Positions 1 to 10,126 of a stretch of 62,000 nt of DNA are shown here, piece by piece (positions within the stretch are counted from its first letter, which is position 1; each line of letters begins with the position of its first letter). The DNA comes from Mesostigma viride. Its lineage: Eukaryota > Streptophyta > Mesostigmatophyceae > Mesostigmatales > Mesostigmataceae. A model generated the notes under the pieces. It did not search any database. It was not told the origin of the DNA and saw only the letters and a program-made list of their open reading frames with translations. Position numbers and translations under genes: made by a program. The stretch lies in the NCBI GenBank assembly GCA_009746045.1, contig RPFO01000156.1, positions 5,563,900 to 5,625,899 on the forward strand, in the 5' to 3' direction.

Positions 1-455
<455 letters not shown>

Positions 456-504
456 ACCCCCCCCCCTTTTACAAACACCATAATTCTGCCAACGTCACTC
501 TTCC

Positions 505-925
505 TGGACCGTGTGATAGTTACGCCCGCCGTCGTTTCTTGTCTTACTGGAAGAGCACATGACCAACATTGGTTGTGCTAGTTACGCCCGCCGTCGTTTC
601 TTTTGCCTTTTCGATGTCGAAATATATCTCGGGAAAGATGCACCCCCGTCAGTTAACTTGTCATCTTGTAAGCTCAATCTTTCCATGATAGTTACGCCCG
701 CCGTCGTTTCTTTTGCATCTTCGATGTCGAAGTGTTTGTCGTGAAAGTTGCATCCCCGTCAGCTTCTTGTAAGATCAATGTTTCATGATAGTTACGCCCG
801 CCGTCGTTTCTTTTTTATTTTCGATGTCGAAGAATATGTCGTGAAAGTTGCAGCGCGTTCGTGTCCATTGTGATCTTGTGATATCAAAGTTTCCCATGAT
901 AGTTACGCCCGCCGTCGTTTCTGTT
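505..925 (+). repeat. Tandem array carrying five hairpin motifs
   Basis: Five copies of a GTTACGCCCGCCGTCGTTTC core start at 519, 581, 691, 791 and 902. The last four lie in roughly 100-110-bp units that also share a TTCGATGTCGAA palindrome and a GTGAAAGTTGCA stretch. The core can fold as a 5-bp stem, 4-nt loop and 5-bp stem followed by TTTCT. The array sits upstream of the first small gene and ends about 120 nt before its putative AG acceptor. Short frames across it look incidental. Confidence 0.85.
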
Positions 926-1047
926 GCTTCTCGTTCGTTTAAAATATCTAATGAAGTTTTTACCATCGTTCACCTAAAACAAATTACTTTAAATCTGCAC
1001 CCGTTAAACCACACCCCCCTCGAAATGACTCCATGGTTGCAGAACAA

Positions 1048-1272
1048 ATGTCAGAAGAAGAACAAAAAAAATGCTTCGGAAACCACAAGCGCAAAAGGAA
1101 AGCCGATGACAATTTAGAGACCCTCTCGGAGGATGTGCCGGAGTTGGTTTCTTCGGATGACGAGTTTGAATACTCAAAAACATCAGGGGGACAAGTTCTT
1201 GAGAAAGCATGGAAGGTGTTTGTGACAAACGCGTTTGTGGAATGGATAAAAAAAAACTATTCCGAGGAATAG
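1048..1272 (+). CDS. Small highly charged protein, unknown
   Basis: This 74-residue protein has a basic N-terminal patch (KRKRK), an acidic Ser/Asp middle (SSDDEFE) and a more hydrophobic C-terminal segment containing EKAWKVF and VEWIKK. I chose the ATG at 1048 because a pyrimidine stretch and GCAG end at 1042, so the transcript probably starts the exon just before it. An in-frame ATG lies upstream at 1033. The basic cluster suggests a nuclear location, which is inference. Its layout loosely resembles the small protein at 2198-2398 (basic start, VWKV near the end), so the two may be related. No family recognised. Confidence 0.5.
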   Translation: MSEEEQKKCFGNHKRKRKADDNLETLSEDVPELVSSDDEFEYSKTSGGQVLEKAWKVFVTNAFVEWIKKNYSEE

Positions 1273-1340
1273 TAACTTGTTATTATAAAATAATAAATTA
1301 ATGTTTATGAATTTTTTTGTTCGTTTTTTCCCTGAAAAAG

Positions 1341-2096
1341 ATGGAGTCCGAGATCGTGAATGAAGTCTACGGAAGCGTCCTTCAAAACGTTTTCAAACAA
1401 GTTCGCTTTCTGTCGCGTGTCATATTCGAGGAAGTTCGAGTCGCGCAGGAGAGGACAGGCCGCCACTTGGCCGTTTTATTGGCGTTTGATTCGTTCAGCC
1501 AAATGGAGAGAATTATGTACGCCCAGCTAGCTGATATGAACTTCTGTATTCAAGAGGGTTTTTTCAGACCACAGATGGATCTAAGAGTGCCCATAGACCC
1601 AAGGACGGAGTTCCGCCTTTTGGTGTCGTTCATTACAAAGGGGCCAAAGATAGAGTTGGGGGAAGAGGAAGGGGCTCAGCTTGGGTGCACCTACGGGCGC
1701 GCATTTTACCCGAATGTTACGCATTCTCTGCGCGTGAGGGCTGATGCATGTGTAGGGGCAGTACCCCTCAACATGAACTTTTTCTTGCTCTCTGACCCGA
1801 TCGTGAGGGATGGGGATCGCATGCGTAGTACGCGAAAGTGCTCCAAGGAGGGGTGTGGGTGCGAAACAGGACCTCATATCAAGTGGTGTAGAGGATGTAG
1901 GGATGCCAGATATTGCAGTGAGGAGTGCCAGCGTGCGGACTGGAGTAGGCATAAGGATAGATGCGAACGTCTGAGGCAAGCGAGGGAGGTGCTGGCAGGG
2001 GTGAAGTGGGGGGTTAACGTGACGACGATACTGGATAAAACTATGGGGTCTGATGTCGACTTCTCCTTCAACTTCCACGACGGCTCTGCCTCTTAG
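1341..2096 (+). CDS. MYND-type zinc-finger protein
   Basis: The 251-residue protein ends in a clear MYND finger at about residues 167-208. A CxxC pair (CRGC) and YC-xxx-C are followed by W-xx-H-xxx-C, preceded by two further cysteines, which is the family's two-zinc spacing. MYND domains bind proline-rich partner peptides and often sit in transcriptional or chromatin regulators; no SET domain is visible here. The N-terminal 165 residues are unrecognised. I prefer the ATG at 1341, directly after a T-rich stretch ending in AAG, over the earlier in-frame ATG at 1317. The gene follows the small gene ending at 1272 and precedes another small gene. No hairpin motif occurs in the gaps at 1273-1340 or 2097-2197. 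Confidence 0.75.
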   Translation: MESEIVNEVYGSVLQNVFKQVRFLSRVIFEEVRVAQERTGRHLAVLLAFDSFSQMERIMYAQLADMNFCIQEGFFRPQMDLRVPIDPRTEFRLLVSFITKGPKIELGEEEGAQLGCTYGRAFYPNVTHSLRVRADACVGAVPLNMNFFLLSDPIVRDGDRMRSTRKCSKEGCGCETGPHIKWCRGCRDARYCSEECQRADWSRHKDRCERLRQAREVLAGVKWGVNVTTILDKTMGSDVDFSFNFHDGSAS

Positions 2097-2197
2097 AAAA
2101 ACTTGAAATGTAGAGTAATAACTTGTTTATATGATGTTATATTTAATGTTTAATGTTTAATGTTTATAACGTATCATTTTCCTCCTACGCGCAGGAA

Positions 2198-2398
2198 ATG
2201 GTGGAGGTTAAGGAGAGTTTGGCCAAAAGGCAAAGGACCGACACACTTCGACATAATGGAAGGAGTCTTCCATTGTACATCAAAAAAATAGTCGAGGATT
2301 ACTGGCTCGCTTCCGACTCGACTCCTCGTCCGAGTCCGGTGATACCGGACAGTGTCAAAGTCTGGAAGGTTTCAGCACATCAATCGCACATTGAATAG
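2198..2398 (+). CDS. Small basic protein, unknown
   Basis: This is a 66-residue protein with a basic stretch (AKRQRTD) near the start, a Pro/Ser middle and a VWKVSAHQ segment near the end. The start at 2198 is preceded by a pyrimidine tract and GCAG ending at 2194, an AG-acceptor-like site just before the start codon, as in the neighbouring genes. An in-frame upstream ATG exists at 2153. It may be a diverged relative of the small protein at 1048-1272. Family unknown; the case rests on an open frame, the acceptor context and the regular spacing in the cluster. Confidence 0.4.
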   Translation: MVEVKESLAKRQRTDTLRHNGRSLPLYIKKIVEDYWLASDSTPRPSPVIPDSVKVWKVSAHQSHIE

Positions 2399-2431
2399 AT
2401 AATGTTTTATCGCCATATTGCTGTTCGACAA

Positions 2432-2453
2432 GTTGCGCCTTGGGGCGTTTCTT
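2432..2453 (+). other. Hairpin motif, intergenic copy
   Basis: GTTGCGCC, a TTGG loop and GGCGTTTCTT form a five-pair stem (GCGCC against GGCGT, with one G-T wobble). It sits 33 nt after the stop at 2398 and about 110 nt before the AG that precedes the next ATG. Confidence 0.8.
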
Positions 2454-2561
2454 TGCGCCAAATTTAAACCTTCGTATTAATAAACAAGTACAATAAAAAA
2501 ATTTCAAAACGTTTTTTGAATTTTATTTTCCGGGGCCGGTATGTTATCGTAACTTGTCGCA

Positions 2562-3428
2562 GATGTCCGGTTCGACGGAAGATTCGTCCGATTCGTCTAG
2601 TCACCTCCTGATGGAGGATTGGCAACGACTTCAACAACACCAAGCGGTTGCCACTGTCATTCAGAGTGTTGCTCGCTCAATAGGGGCGCCGCGCAAGTGT
2701 GATGTGTCCACTTGCAAGAAAACCGCTCTCGGATTTGACTTGTATTGCCGAAAGCACGAAGAACATTCTCGTCACATCGAAAATGCCCTCAGTCGCGGAC
2801 TTGGAATGGCGGGCGCCCTCGGACCTGGATTGGCGGGGGGGCCCTGCGACTTCGCCTGGACATGACTGTCGGAGAGGTCGTGGGTGTAAATTTTGATTTC
2901 ACCAGGGGAGACGAGTACTTCCTTGAAGATTGGATAGTCAAAGACTCCGCGACAGGTGCGGACTTGGCAAAGGGAGGCTACGTTGCCGGCGCCCAAGAAA
3001 ATGGTTGGAGTAGCTTGAGATGCTTTTTGATGACGACACCTTTTGCCGACTCGCGTGACACGGATGTAAGCGAACTTTATCGGCGTATGTGTTTTGCACT
3101 CGCCGACATTCCGCTGATAACTCAACGAGAGTTCGATTTTCGCGTGGAAACAAAAGCCAAAGCGATTGTATCCGGCGTGAAGGCGATTGTGGAGGAGGAG
3201 CAGGATTCTCTGTGTGCAGAGTATTTGGAGAGAGTGGCCCCGATGAAGACGAGGAGGTCCGAAATCTATCCTGACACCGGCAACAAGGAGGCAAAGTTGG
3301 TGGCCGCCAAAGAAGAGATGTTCGCTCGTGTCGATGAAATGGCGGCGAAAGAGGTTCCGAGAGTTCGCTCGATCGGTTGTTGCAAAACCTGCAGAGAGTG
3401 GAACGAGTCGCGGGACAGTCTATATTGA
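2562..3428 (+). CDS. Zinc-binding protein with C-x4-C-x10-C-x2-H motif, frameshifted at a G run
   Basis: The reading frame opens at an ATG immediately after CGCAG. The N-terminal part is Ser-rich, then about residues 47-70 carry KCDVSTC and, ten residues on, YCRKH: a C-x4-C-x10-C-x2-H zinc-binding pattern. Frame 1 stops at 2865, but from about 2860 the +1 frame continues to 3428 with good coding character (FTRGDEYFLEDWIV, then GCCKTCREW near the end). The switch coincides with a G7 run at 2835-2841, so a one-base homopolymer error in the assembly is the likeliest cause. A genuine frameshift mutation is the alternative. The gene is a paralogue of the next one (3709-4401). Function unknown. Confidence 0.6.
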
Positions 3429-3433
3429 TATGA

Positions 3434-3595
3434 GTTGCGCCCGCCGGCGTTTCTCTGGTCTTGAATGCCCCCCCTCTACATACACATTATATTGTCTGGA
3501 CATTCGTATGTAGTGACAATCGTAGTCGATGTGATTGCCATTCGTTTGTACGTAGAAAGTGGTTGTTGAGGAAGTTGCGCCCCAGGGCGTTTCTT
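3434..3595 (+). other. Two hairpin motifs between paralogous genes
   Basis: Copies start at 3434 (loop CGCC) and 3574 (GCGCC, CCAG, GGCGT). The first begins six nucleotides after the upstream stop and the second ends about 113 nt before the AG at the next start codon. The loops differ while the stems stay pairable. Confidence 0.8.
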
Positions 3596-3708
3596 TGTTG
3601 CATTTTCTTCAAATTTTAGCTCGCATAAATAGATGAAGATGACTTAATAAATGCCAGTTTTTTTTAATAATATAAACTACTCGCGGCCGGTATGTTCTGG
3701 TTTCGCAG

Positions 3709-4401
3709 ATGTCCAGTCTGACGGTCGACATAAGGGGACGTCCATATCAGGACGCTGTTTTCCGGATTTTTGAGAAGGATCCCGAAAAGAAGTGCCGGGA
3801 TAGGAAATGTAAAAAGCTGTCAATTACCGACATGGGTCTGTGTGGGGAACACATCGTAGCTTTTGGAAAGGACATGATTTCCCGTCATTTGCAACAATAC
3901 GTTGACAACAATTGTGTGGGAGGGGCGCAGATGGACGTCCTTCTTGAGGATGGAGTGGACGGAGCCAAAAGGGCTGTAATTCGGCTGTCGGAAATGGATG
4001 ATGACAAAGAGGACGTGAACATTCGCCTTAAGAGGCACGACGATAACACGGCCGATTGTGTGTTTGGGTCTCGAGGAGTGGCGGATGAGAGGCAGGTCTT
4101 CCATGATGCCGCGGAGAAGGTGGTGGAATGGATGATGGGTTGGTCAAATCTTGACGTTCGCATATTCAACCGTCTGACGTCTGATTTCCTTCTCCGGGGA
4201 AGTTTCAAGATGGTTGACCGTGCAAGGCAGTCCAGGAACCAGGTATCCGTTTCCATGGCCAGTCCGATCGCACGCATGATTGAGGGGGCCCTCTTCCGCG
4301 CAACCTTGCCTCGAGATTTCGAAAATACCGTGAAGGGCTCGACCGAAAATCAGCAGCGATTTCCCATTCGCGAACCACTTATGGGTCGACGGAGGTGGTA
4401 A
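3709..4401 (+). CDS. Zinc-binding protein, paralogue of 2562-3428
   Basis: This 230-residue protein starts at an ATG fused directly to a TTTCGCAG acceptor-like site. Around residues 29-46 it has KCRDRKC and, ten residues later, LCGEH, so the zinc ligands are spaced exactly as in the preceding gene (C-x4-C-x10-C-x2-H). The following segments also correspond in order: a beta-rich acidic stretch, then an alpha-helical stretch rich in basic residues. The pair therefore looks like a local tandem duplication. It has no other domain I recognise. The basic C-terminus (MGRRRW) and zinc motif would fit nucleic-acid or protein binding, but this is inference. Confidence 0.65.
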   Translation: MSSLTVDIRGRPYQDAVFRIFEKDPEKKCRDRKCKKLSITDMGLCGEHIVAFGKDMISRHLQQYVDNNCVGGAQMDVLLEDGVDGAKRAVIRLSEMDDDKEDVNIRLKRHDDNTADCVFGSRGVADERQVFHDAAEKVVEWMMGWSNLDVRIFNRLTSDFLLRGSFKMVDRARQSRNQVSVSMASPIARMIEGALFRATLPRDFENTVKGSTENQQRFPIREPLMGRRRW

Positions 4402-4482
4402 CGGAATTTTTTTGCATTTCCTTGCCAATTGATTCTTTATGAGGGACATAGAGTTGTTTGTATAGAGAGTGAATTGACGAAA

Positions 4483-4617
4483 GTTGCGACGGCGGTCGCA
4501 TCTTTTAGTGCGTCGTTCTCTTGTTATGAATCTCTGTTCATTCTGAATTATAACGTTGTTTGTACCTTGACATAATGATGCATTTTTTGTATTGAGTTGC
4601 GACGTGGGGCGCATCTT
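4483..4617 (+). other. Two hairpin motifs upstream of the large gene
   Basis: At 4483 the stem is perfect: GCGAC, GGCG, GTCGC. At 4595 it is GCGAC, GTGG, GGCGC. Here the tail is ATCTT rather than TTTCT. The A:T pair at the fourth stem position, where other copies have C:G, is a covariation supporting a folded element. Confidence 0.8.
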
Positions 4618-4664
4618 CCTGCTGACTCGTATGTTTTTTCCAATTTTTTTGTTTTGTGTTGCAG

Positions 4665-7600
4665 ATGGAAAAGGGCGGCCCTACATCGCAGGTGGTCGGC
4701 GACTCTCCCCCTAGGGGGGAAGGGTCAGAAGGGCAACCAGTTCAGGCCCAAGGCGCCTCCCCACAACAGCCTCCTCACAAGCGTGCAAGGGAGGGCACGC
4801 CGCCCCCAATGGTGGAATCTGGTGTCAGCTTTGCCGCGGTCACTGGGAAGGATGAGTACCACGGTGGTCTTGAGATGGTGGACGATCCGGTTAAGCGGAT
4901 TCAGATTGAGCGGTTTGAGCGACTCGCGAATGGCACTCGTGAACAGCAATTCGCGCTGTACCAAGACATCCTTAATGACAAACCTGAAGTCGCCAAGGTG
5001 CCTTATACCTCCAAGCGCACATTCATGCCTCGTTTCGAAACCCTGCTCCAGCAGGAGCTAAGGTTGCGTCGGTTGGCTCAGAATGCGCCAGAGACAGTAG
5101 CCGCCGCGCCCTCCCATGCCGCGCCTGCCGCAGTAGCCCAAAAGAGGGGGGAGAGTGTGCACGAGTCGGCCGCAGTGCCCTCAACCGCAAGGGATCCCCC
5201 CGCGACTTCCAAGCCGGTCGCGACGGGCGATATGCCCCCGCCGCGGCAGAGGGGAAGGGGGAAGGGGGTCGATGGAGGGGAAGTCCTCGATGTTTTCGAT
5301 ATGACGCTGGGCAATTTGGAAGGTGGCGGGCCGATCTTCGTAAGTCTCCGCCCATTAAATTGATGTCGTGAAATACAATACGCATTTTTTTGCAATATTC
5401 GCCAGACATGTCATTTCCGACAACTAAGCGGATTTTTACTTTCCGTTGAAATGTTCGCAGGGCCGGCAAGAGGATGTTGGTGCAAGAGAAGCCCGCTCAA
5501 TGGCGGGAAGCACCCAGGTACATGAGTGCGTCAGATTCCTCTCCGGTTTACTTGTATTGAAAAGGTTTGCGTGCGTATATCCTTGTTTATTTTTGTAGTA
5601 ATTTTTTTCTTGTGAATGGACAATCGCGTTTGCTATTTTTACAGGGAAGTCCGTTCGAGCAGCAAGAGGGCGGTGACAGGAGGGGAAGTGGATCTTACGG
5701 TGGTTCCACTGCAGAGGGGGGAAGGGTAAGTTACCGTTGACTTAGTAATCGAAAGTTTAGGTTCGTCCTCAATGGACAGAGTTACGACGGCCGGCGTTTC
5801 TTACACTTTTCTTACATTAAAAATCTTCCGTTGATAATGTTCTTGCAGGAAGCCGGTCGTCAGGGTGGGGCAAATCTCCAGGGAGAGGGGGCTATCGCTG
5901 TCGGTGAGCCTGTGTCAGAGGGCGCGGGTGGAAGCGACGGCGATACTGCGAAAATGACACGCTTTAAGGAGCAAGCGGATGCTTATCAACTGAAGAAGTT
6001 GGCAAAGTGGGTTGTGGCCGAGGTGAGAACGGAAACAGCCCCACCTGAGGTACGGAACCAGATGATGACTCTCCATCAAGTCGCTGAGTTGATCGTGAAG
6101 AATGCGTGCCGGCCCGATGGCGCCACACAGCCTGAGGAGATCCCGAGCGCCAAGGCCTTGATAAAGTGGATGCAGGAGAACCTGTTCGAGGGCAAAGGGA
6201 AGGAGAGGAAGTGTAAACTGTTGACGGTGACGGAGAAGGACGCCAAGACTCTGATCAAGATGTTGAAGGAACACGATGCCCGCCGGGACAAGTCTCCGAA
6301 GATCGCGAAGGGGTCGAAGAAAGCGGCTGAAGCAGCAGCGGTTGAGGGGAATGAGGTAAGTCTACCTCTGTTGTGAGGGGGGCTTTGTTCTTGAGGTCCA
6401 CGTTTCATGTAGGTTGCGACGGCCGGCGTTTCTCAAGTGTGACACTTACTTCCTTTTGACTAACACTTACTTCCTTTCCTGATTTCGCATCGTTGAGGGA
6501 AATGAGCCAAGTGTACCTCTGTTGTGAGGGGGGCTCTGATCTTGAGGTTTAGGTTTCATCTAGGTTGCGACGGCCGGCGTTTCTCAAGTGTGACATTTAC
6601 TTTATTCCTTTCGGTTATGCTTTCCTGATTTTTTCATATCATTGTTAAGGGGAACGAGGTAAGTATACCTCTGTTGTGAGGGGGGCTTTGATGTTGAGGT
6701 TCAGGTTTCATGTAGGTTGCGACGGCCGGCGTTTCTCAATCGACATTTACTTTATTCCTTTTGGTTATGCTTTCCTGATTTTTTCGCATCACTGCAGTAC
6801 GTGCAGGCCGAGAGGGCGACCCACGCGGCCATCCTGTACTCAATCAGCCTCGACCAGCACGCGCGCCGCGAGAACATGAAAATAGATAGTACGTGGACTG
6901 CTGCCGTCGACGAACACCAGAAGGGACTCTCCGAAGCACTTGCGACCTACAAGGGGAAGGCGCTGAAGGGAAAGGGGAAAGGAAAGGAGGTGGAGGTTGC
7001 GGATGCTCCCGTGTCTCTGCTTGAGAAATGGGAGAAGTCCCCGGTGTCGCAGGATGATGATGACATCCTGGATGTGAACGATGAGATCGCGAAGGGCAAA
7101 CGGTTACGGAAGCAGCTTGCCGTTCAGCCTCGGGACCTCGATGAGATGTCCAAAGCCTTGGTGCATCGAAATCGGGTGTGGACAAGGAACCTGTTCGTGG
7201 GGCCTCAGAAGCTCCTCGCACGAGACTTGCATCTGTCTAGAGCCGAGCAGAACGCCACCATTTTTGCAAACTCGGAGTCCGACTACGGCCACGACAAGCT
7301 GGTGATTCCTGTGTGGCGGTACTCGTTCCAGTTTTTGGCTGACCGGTGCCCCAACACTTTTCATGACTGGATGAAAAAGGAAGGCACCCAGCGTCAGCTC
7401 GCGCAACTCTTCGGGGAGATGGGGGGGGCACGGACAATGAAGGCTGGCTACGCTCGCGCAATGACTGACGAAGAAATTGATATCTACCTGCGAACGAGCT
7501 CGGCCAAGGGAATGGCCGAAGCTGCTTCCACCGCGGTTCTGACAGGACGGGCCGATTTGCTGGACGATCTTAAGCCCGTGGACGTGAGAAAGGCCGCGCT

Positions 7601-10034
7601 TTTGGACAGTTTGTGCAAGTCCGCCTGGGAGATGGCTCCATTCGAGAAGAAGCCACCGTTGCCGCCAGCCATTTGCGGCTTTCTCGTGCTGGACGGGAAC
7701 CACTTTACCACACTCATCAAATCGGTGAAATTCGAACTGGTCACCGACAATATGACGGTGGACCAAAGATCTGTGTGGTACCAGGCAATGCTGAATGGTT
7801 TCATGAAGGCGGAAAAGCTCAGGGTCGTTGCGCGGGGAGGGAAGGAGCAGGAGGTCACGAAGACCGTGGCCGCGGCGAAGCTGGAGGAGTGGGCAACTGA
7901 TTGGACGAATTTCGGGGGGTGGACGTGCAGATGCTCAAGGGTGAGACCATCCTGCCGACCTGGTGGCAGATCCGTGAACAGAAGGTAAGCCAGGTTGCGA
8001 CCGCCGGCGTTTCTATAAGTGGTTTTCTTGTGTTAATTTCAGTATGCCATTAGTTCGGTCAAGATGCGACCGCCGGCGTTTCTATAAGGGGTTTTCATGT
8101 TCCACCTTAGCATGCCATATTTTGGTCAAGATGCGACCGCCGGCGTTTCTTTCAGTCGTATTCTTGTTCTCAGTTGAGTTGTGCTTATTTGGGAGGACTG
8201 TCGATGTGTCTCTGCGCGTTGTTGCCCTACGGGGATGCAGGTTACCGAACAAGTCGGCAAGATGATCGAAGTTGTCAGGCAGCTCGGGAACGCCATGAAC
8301 GCCGAGGACACAGCCCAAGCCAAGGCAACGTGGGGCTCAGCGCTGGGGGATGTGCACCGGGCCTACCAGGCATATGGACCCGTCAAGAGAGGGAAGGGCG
8401 TGTCTCTCCCAACTCCTCTGTACGGCAAGATCTGGGCGATTGTGAAGCCCTTTTGGCAGAAAGGAGAGCAAGCCAAGGCCGAAGGGGACGGCGCAGGCGA
8501 CAAGGCAGGAGGGGCTGAAGAGACGGACAAGTGGGGGCCGGACCAGAAGAACTTCATGCAGCGCTGGCTGTTCTGGTGTGAGGACCCTTTGAAGCCCGCT
8601 GTCGACGGCAAGCCGGCGATCGCACAGGATATCGCGGCTCGGCAAGACTTCCTTGACACGCGCCCTAAAGACAAGGCGCACGAACTGTCCATTTTCACCG
8701 CGCATCGGGAACTTGCGAGTTTCCAGTACTTCGACAGCCTGATCCAAGCGCCGATCATGTCCTGTGAGGCCCCTCCCAGCAACCTGATAAAAATAATGGA
8801 AGTCGCCAAGAATTTGATAGAGGCGGCAAAGCAATTCGCCCACATCAAGTTCCTGGAGAACCCCGAGCTGATGGCCGCTTGCAAACAACTAAACGGGACT
8901 TTCGACCCCGTATTGGTGAGGGAGCACGTGTTTGGCGTGAAGCTGAAGGGCACCTTCGCCACGGACCTCGACAAGTTCATCGCCGACTGCCGCCTGACCA
9001 GAGACTTTTGGCGGGTGGTCGTCACGGCCATGAGGGCGATCATTCTCACGCTGAGGGACCTTCCGCCGGCTAAAAGGAAAGTGGTCGACCAGAAGGACTG
9101 GAAGTTCCCGAGAGGGCTGCTCGCTTCCCACCCCCGTCATTTGTATGACGATTTGGGGGTGAAGACCAAACATCTGCTGGGTGTGCCACAGGAGGCGGCG
9201 GCGGAGGTCGAGAAGGAGGTCGAGGAGGCGGCGGAGGAGGGGACTACCAAGGCCAAGAAGGGGTGGAAGGAAAGGTTGGAAGCCTACAGCGATTGGAAGG
9301 GGGTGAGGATGGGATCCGACTGGATCGCATACAGGACAATGACATGGAAGGAAAACGAAAAAAGAAAGGATCTGGTGGTGACGAAGGTGGTGGACGAGTT
9401 GTGCGCGGGGAATTACAAAATTCCTCGGTCGCTGGAGGACCAGGCGTTTGCTGTGCTGGACCTGGCAGCTGACAGCAACGAGAAGTGGAGGAACCTGCGC
9501 AAGTGGGACGCAGACTGCATTCCGGAGGAGAGCAACATTCCCAAACCCTCCTCGCATTTGAGCCCGGTCGTGTGGGATGTGGTTGACAAGATGACCAACG
9601 CCCTTTTTAGGGGACCCTGCAGAGTTCTGCTGGTGTTCGGGGAGCCCGCCCATATCCGCCGGTGGAAGCGCCTGGTCCGCCTTATCAAATATTGGCTTGT
9701 TGAAGATGGGTGGGAAGGCCTCAAATACTTTTCCGACGACGATTCTTCGTCTGATGAGGATGATGATTCGGAGAAGGGGGAAGAGGGGGAGGCGGATGAG
9801 GATGAGAAGGAGGAGGATGAGGAGGAGGAGGATGAGGAGGAGGAGGAGGACGAGGAGGACGAGGAGGACGAGGAGGACGAGGAGGAGGATATTGCTGAGG
9901 GGCACCCGCCCGGGATGGGTGAGGGGCAGGCGGAGGGGGAGAAAGGGGATGGGGATGGGGAGATGGGAGGAGGGGGAGGGGGAGAGGGACGGGGGAGGAG
10001 ATGGAAGGGGAGGGAAAAAGCGCAGTCGGGGTGA
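4665..10034 (+). CDS. Large multi-exon protein of unknown function
   Basis: I model six exons: 4665-5339, 5461-5517, 5645-5725, 5849-6355, 6798-7984 and 8241-10034, all bounded by GT/AG and all phase 0, giving about 1,430 residues. The start ATG follows GTTGCAG directly. Exon 1 is Pro/Ala-rich and disordered-looking. Exon 4 has a helical lysine-rich segment. Exons 5 and 6 encode mostly helical, charged sequence. A FLVLDGNHF stretch in exon 5 faintly recalls the DGxHR signature of ParB-like folds, too weak to name. Exon 6 ends in a long Glu/Asp tract and a Gly/Arg tail. Exon 5 needs one extra base at the G6 run 7914-7919 to keep phase 0 and reach the AAG|gtaag donor, so an assembly indel is likely. 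The 3' end is uncertain: a phase-0 GAG|gtaagc donor at 10086, in another frame, suggests the gene may continue. Confidence 0.6.
5781..5802 (+). other. Hairpin motif in an intron
   Basis: GTTACGACGGCCGGCGTTTC lies in the intron 5726-5848, 46 nt before the acceptor. The two short introns upstream (5340-5460 and 5518-5644) contain no copy. Confidence 0.8.
6353..6797 (+). repeat. Intron made of three tandem ~150-bp units
   Basis: The intron contains three near-identical units beginning at about 6353, 6503 and 6652. Each has an exon-end-like GAATGAGGTAAGT (the middle one degraded to GAGCCAAGTG), a CTCTGTTGTGAGGGGGG stretch, and one copy of GTTGCGACGGCCGGCGTTTC (6413, 6564, 6715). Only the last unit retains a good acceptor (ACTGCAG, ending 6797). 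The first and third donors are intact, so alternative donor use is possible. Confidence 0.8.
7985..8240 (+). repeat. Intron with three hairpin motifs in ~68-bp units
   Basis: Motif copies with a GCGACCGCCGGCGTTTCT core start at 7994, 8063 and 8130, spaced 69 and 67 nt, each followed by a T-rich stretch. Two internal AG sites follow T-rich runs, but the ATGCAG acceptor at 8240 keeps the frame. Confidence 0.8.
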
Positions 10035-10126
10035 TGGAGGCTTGCGTGATGAGACAATGGGGGGGATGAAGACAACAGGGGGGGAGGTAAGCGCCAGCGT
10101 GCTGGTGAAGGAGACTCGAGGCCTGT

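Noticed and set aside
505-925. CRISPR-like array
   Set aside because: Repeats are spaced irregularly (62-111 nt), the intervening units are themselves similar, no cas genes occur and the DNA is eukaryotic with introns.
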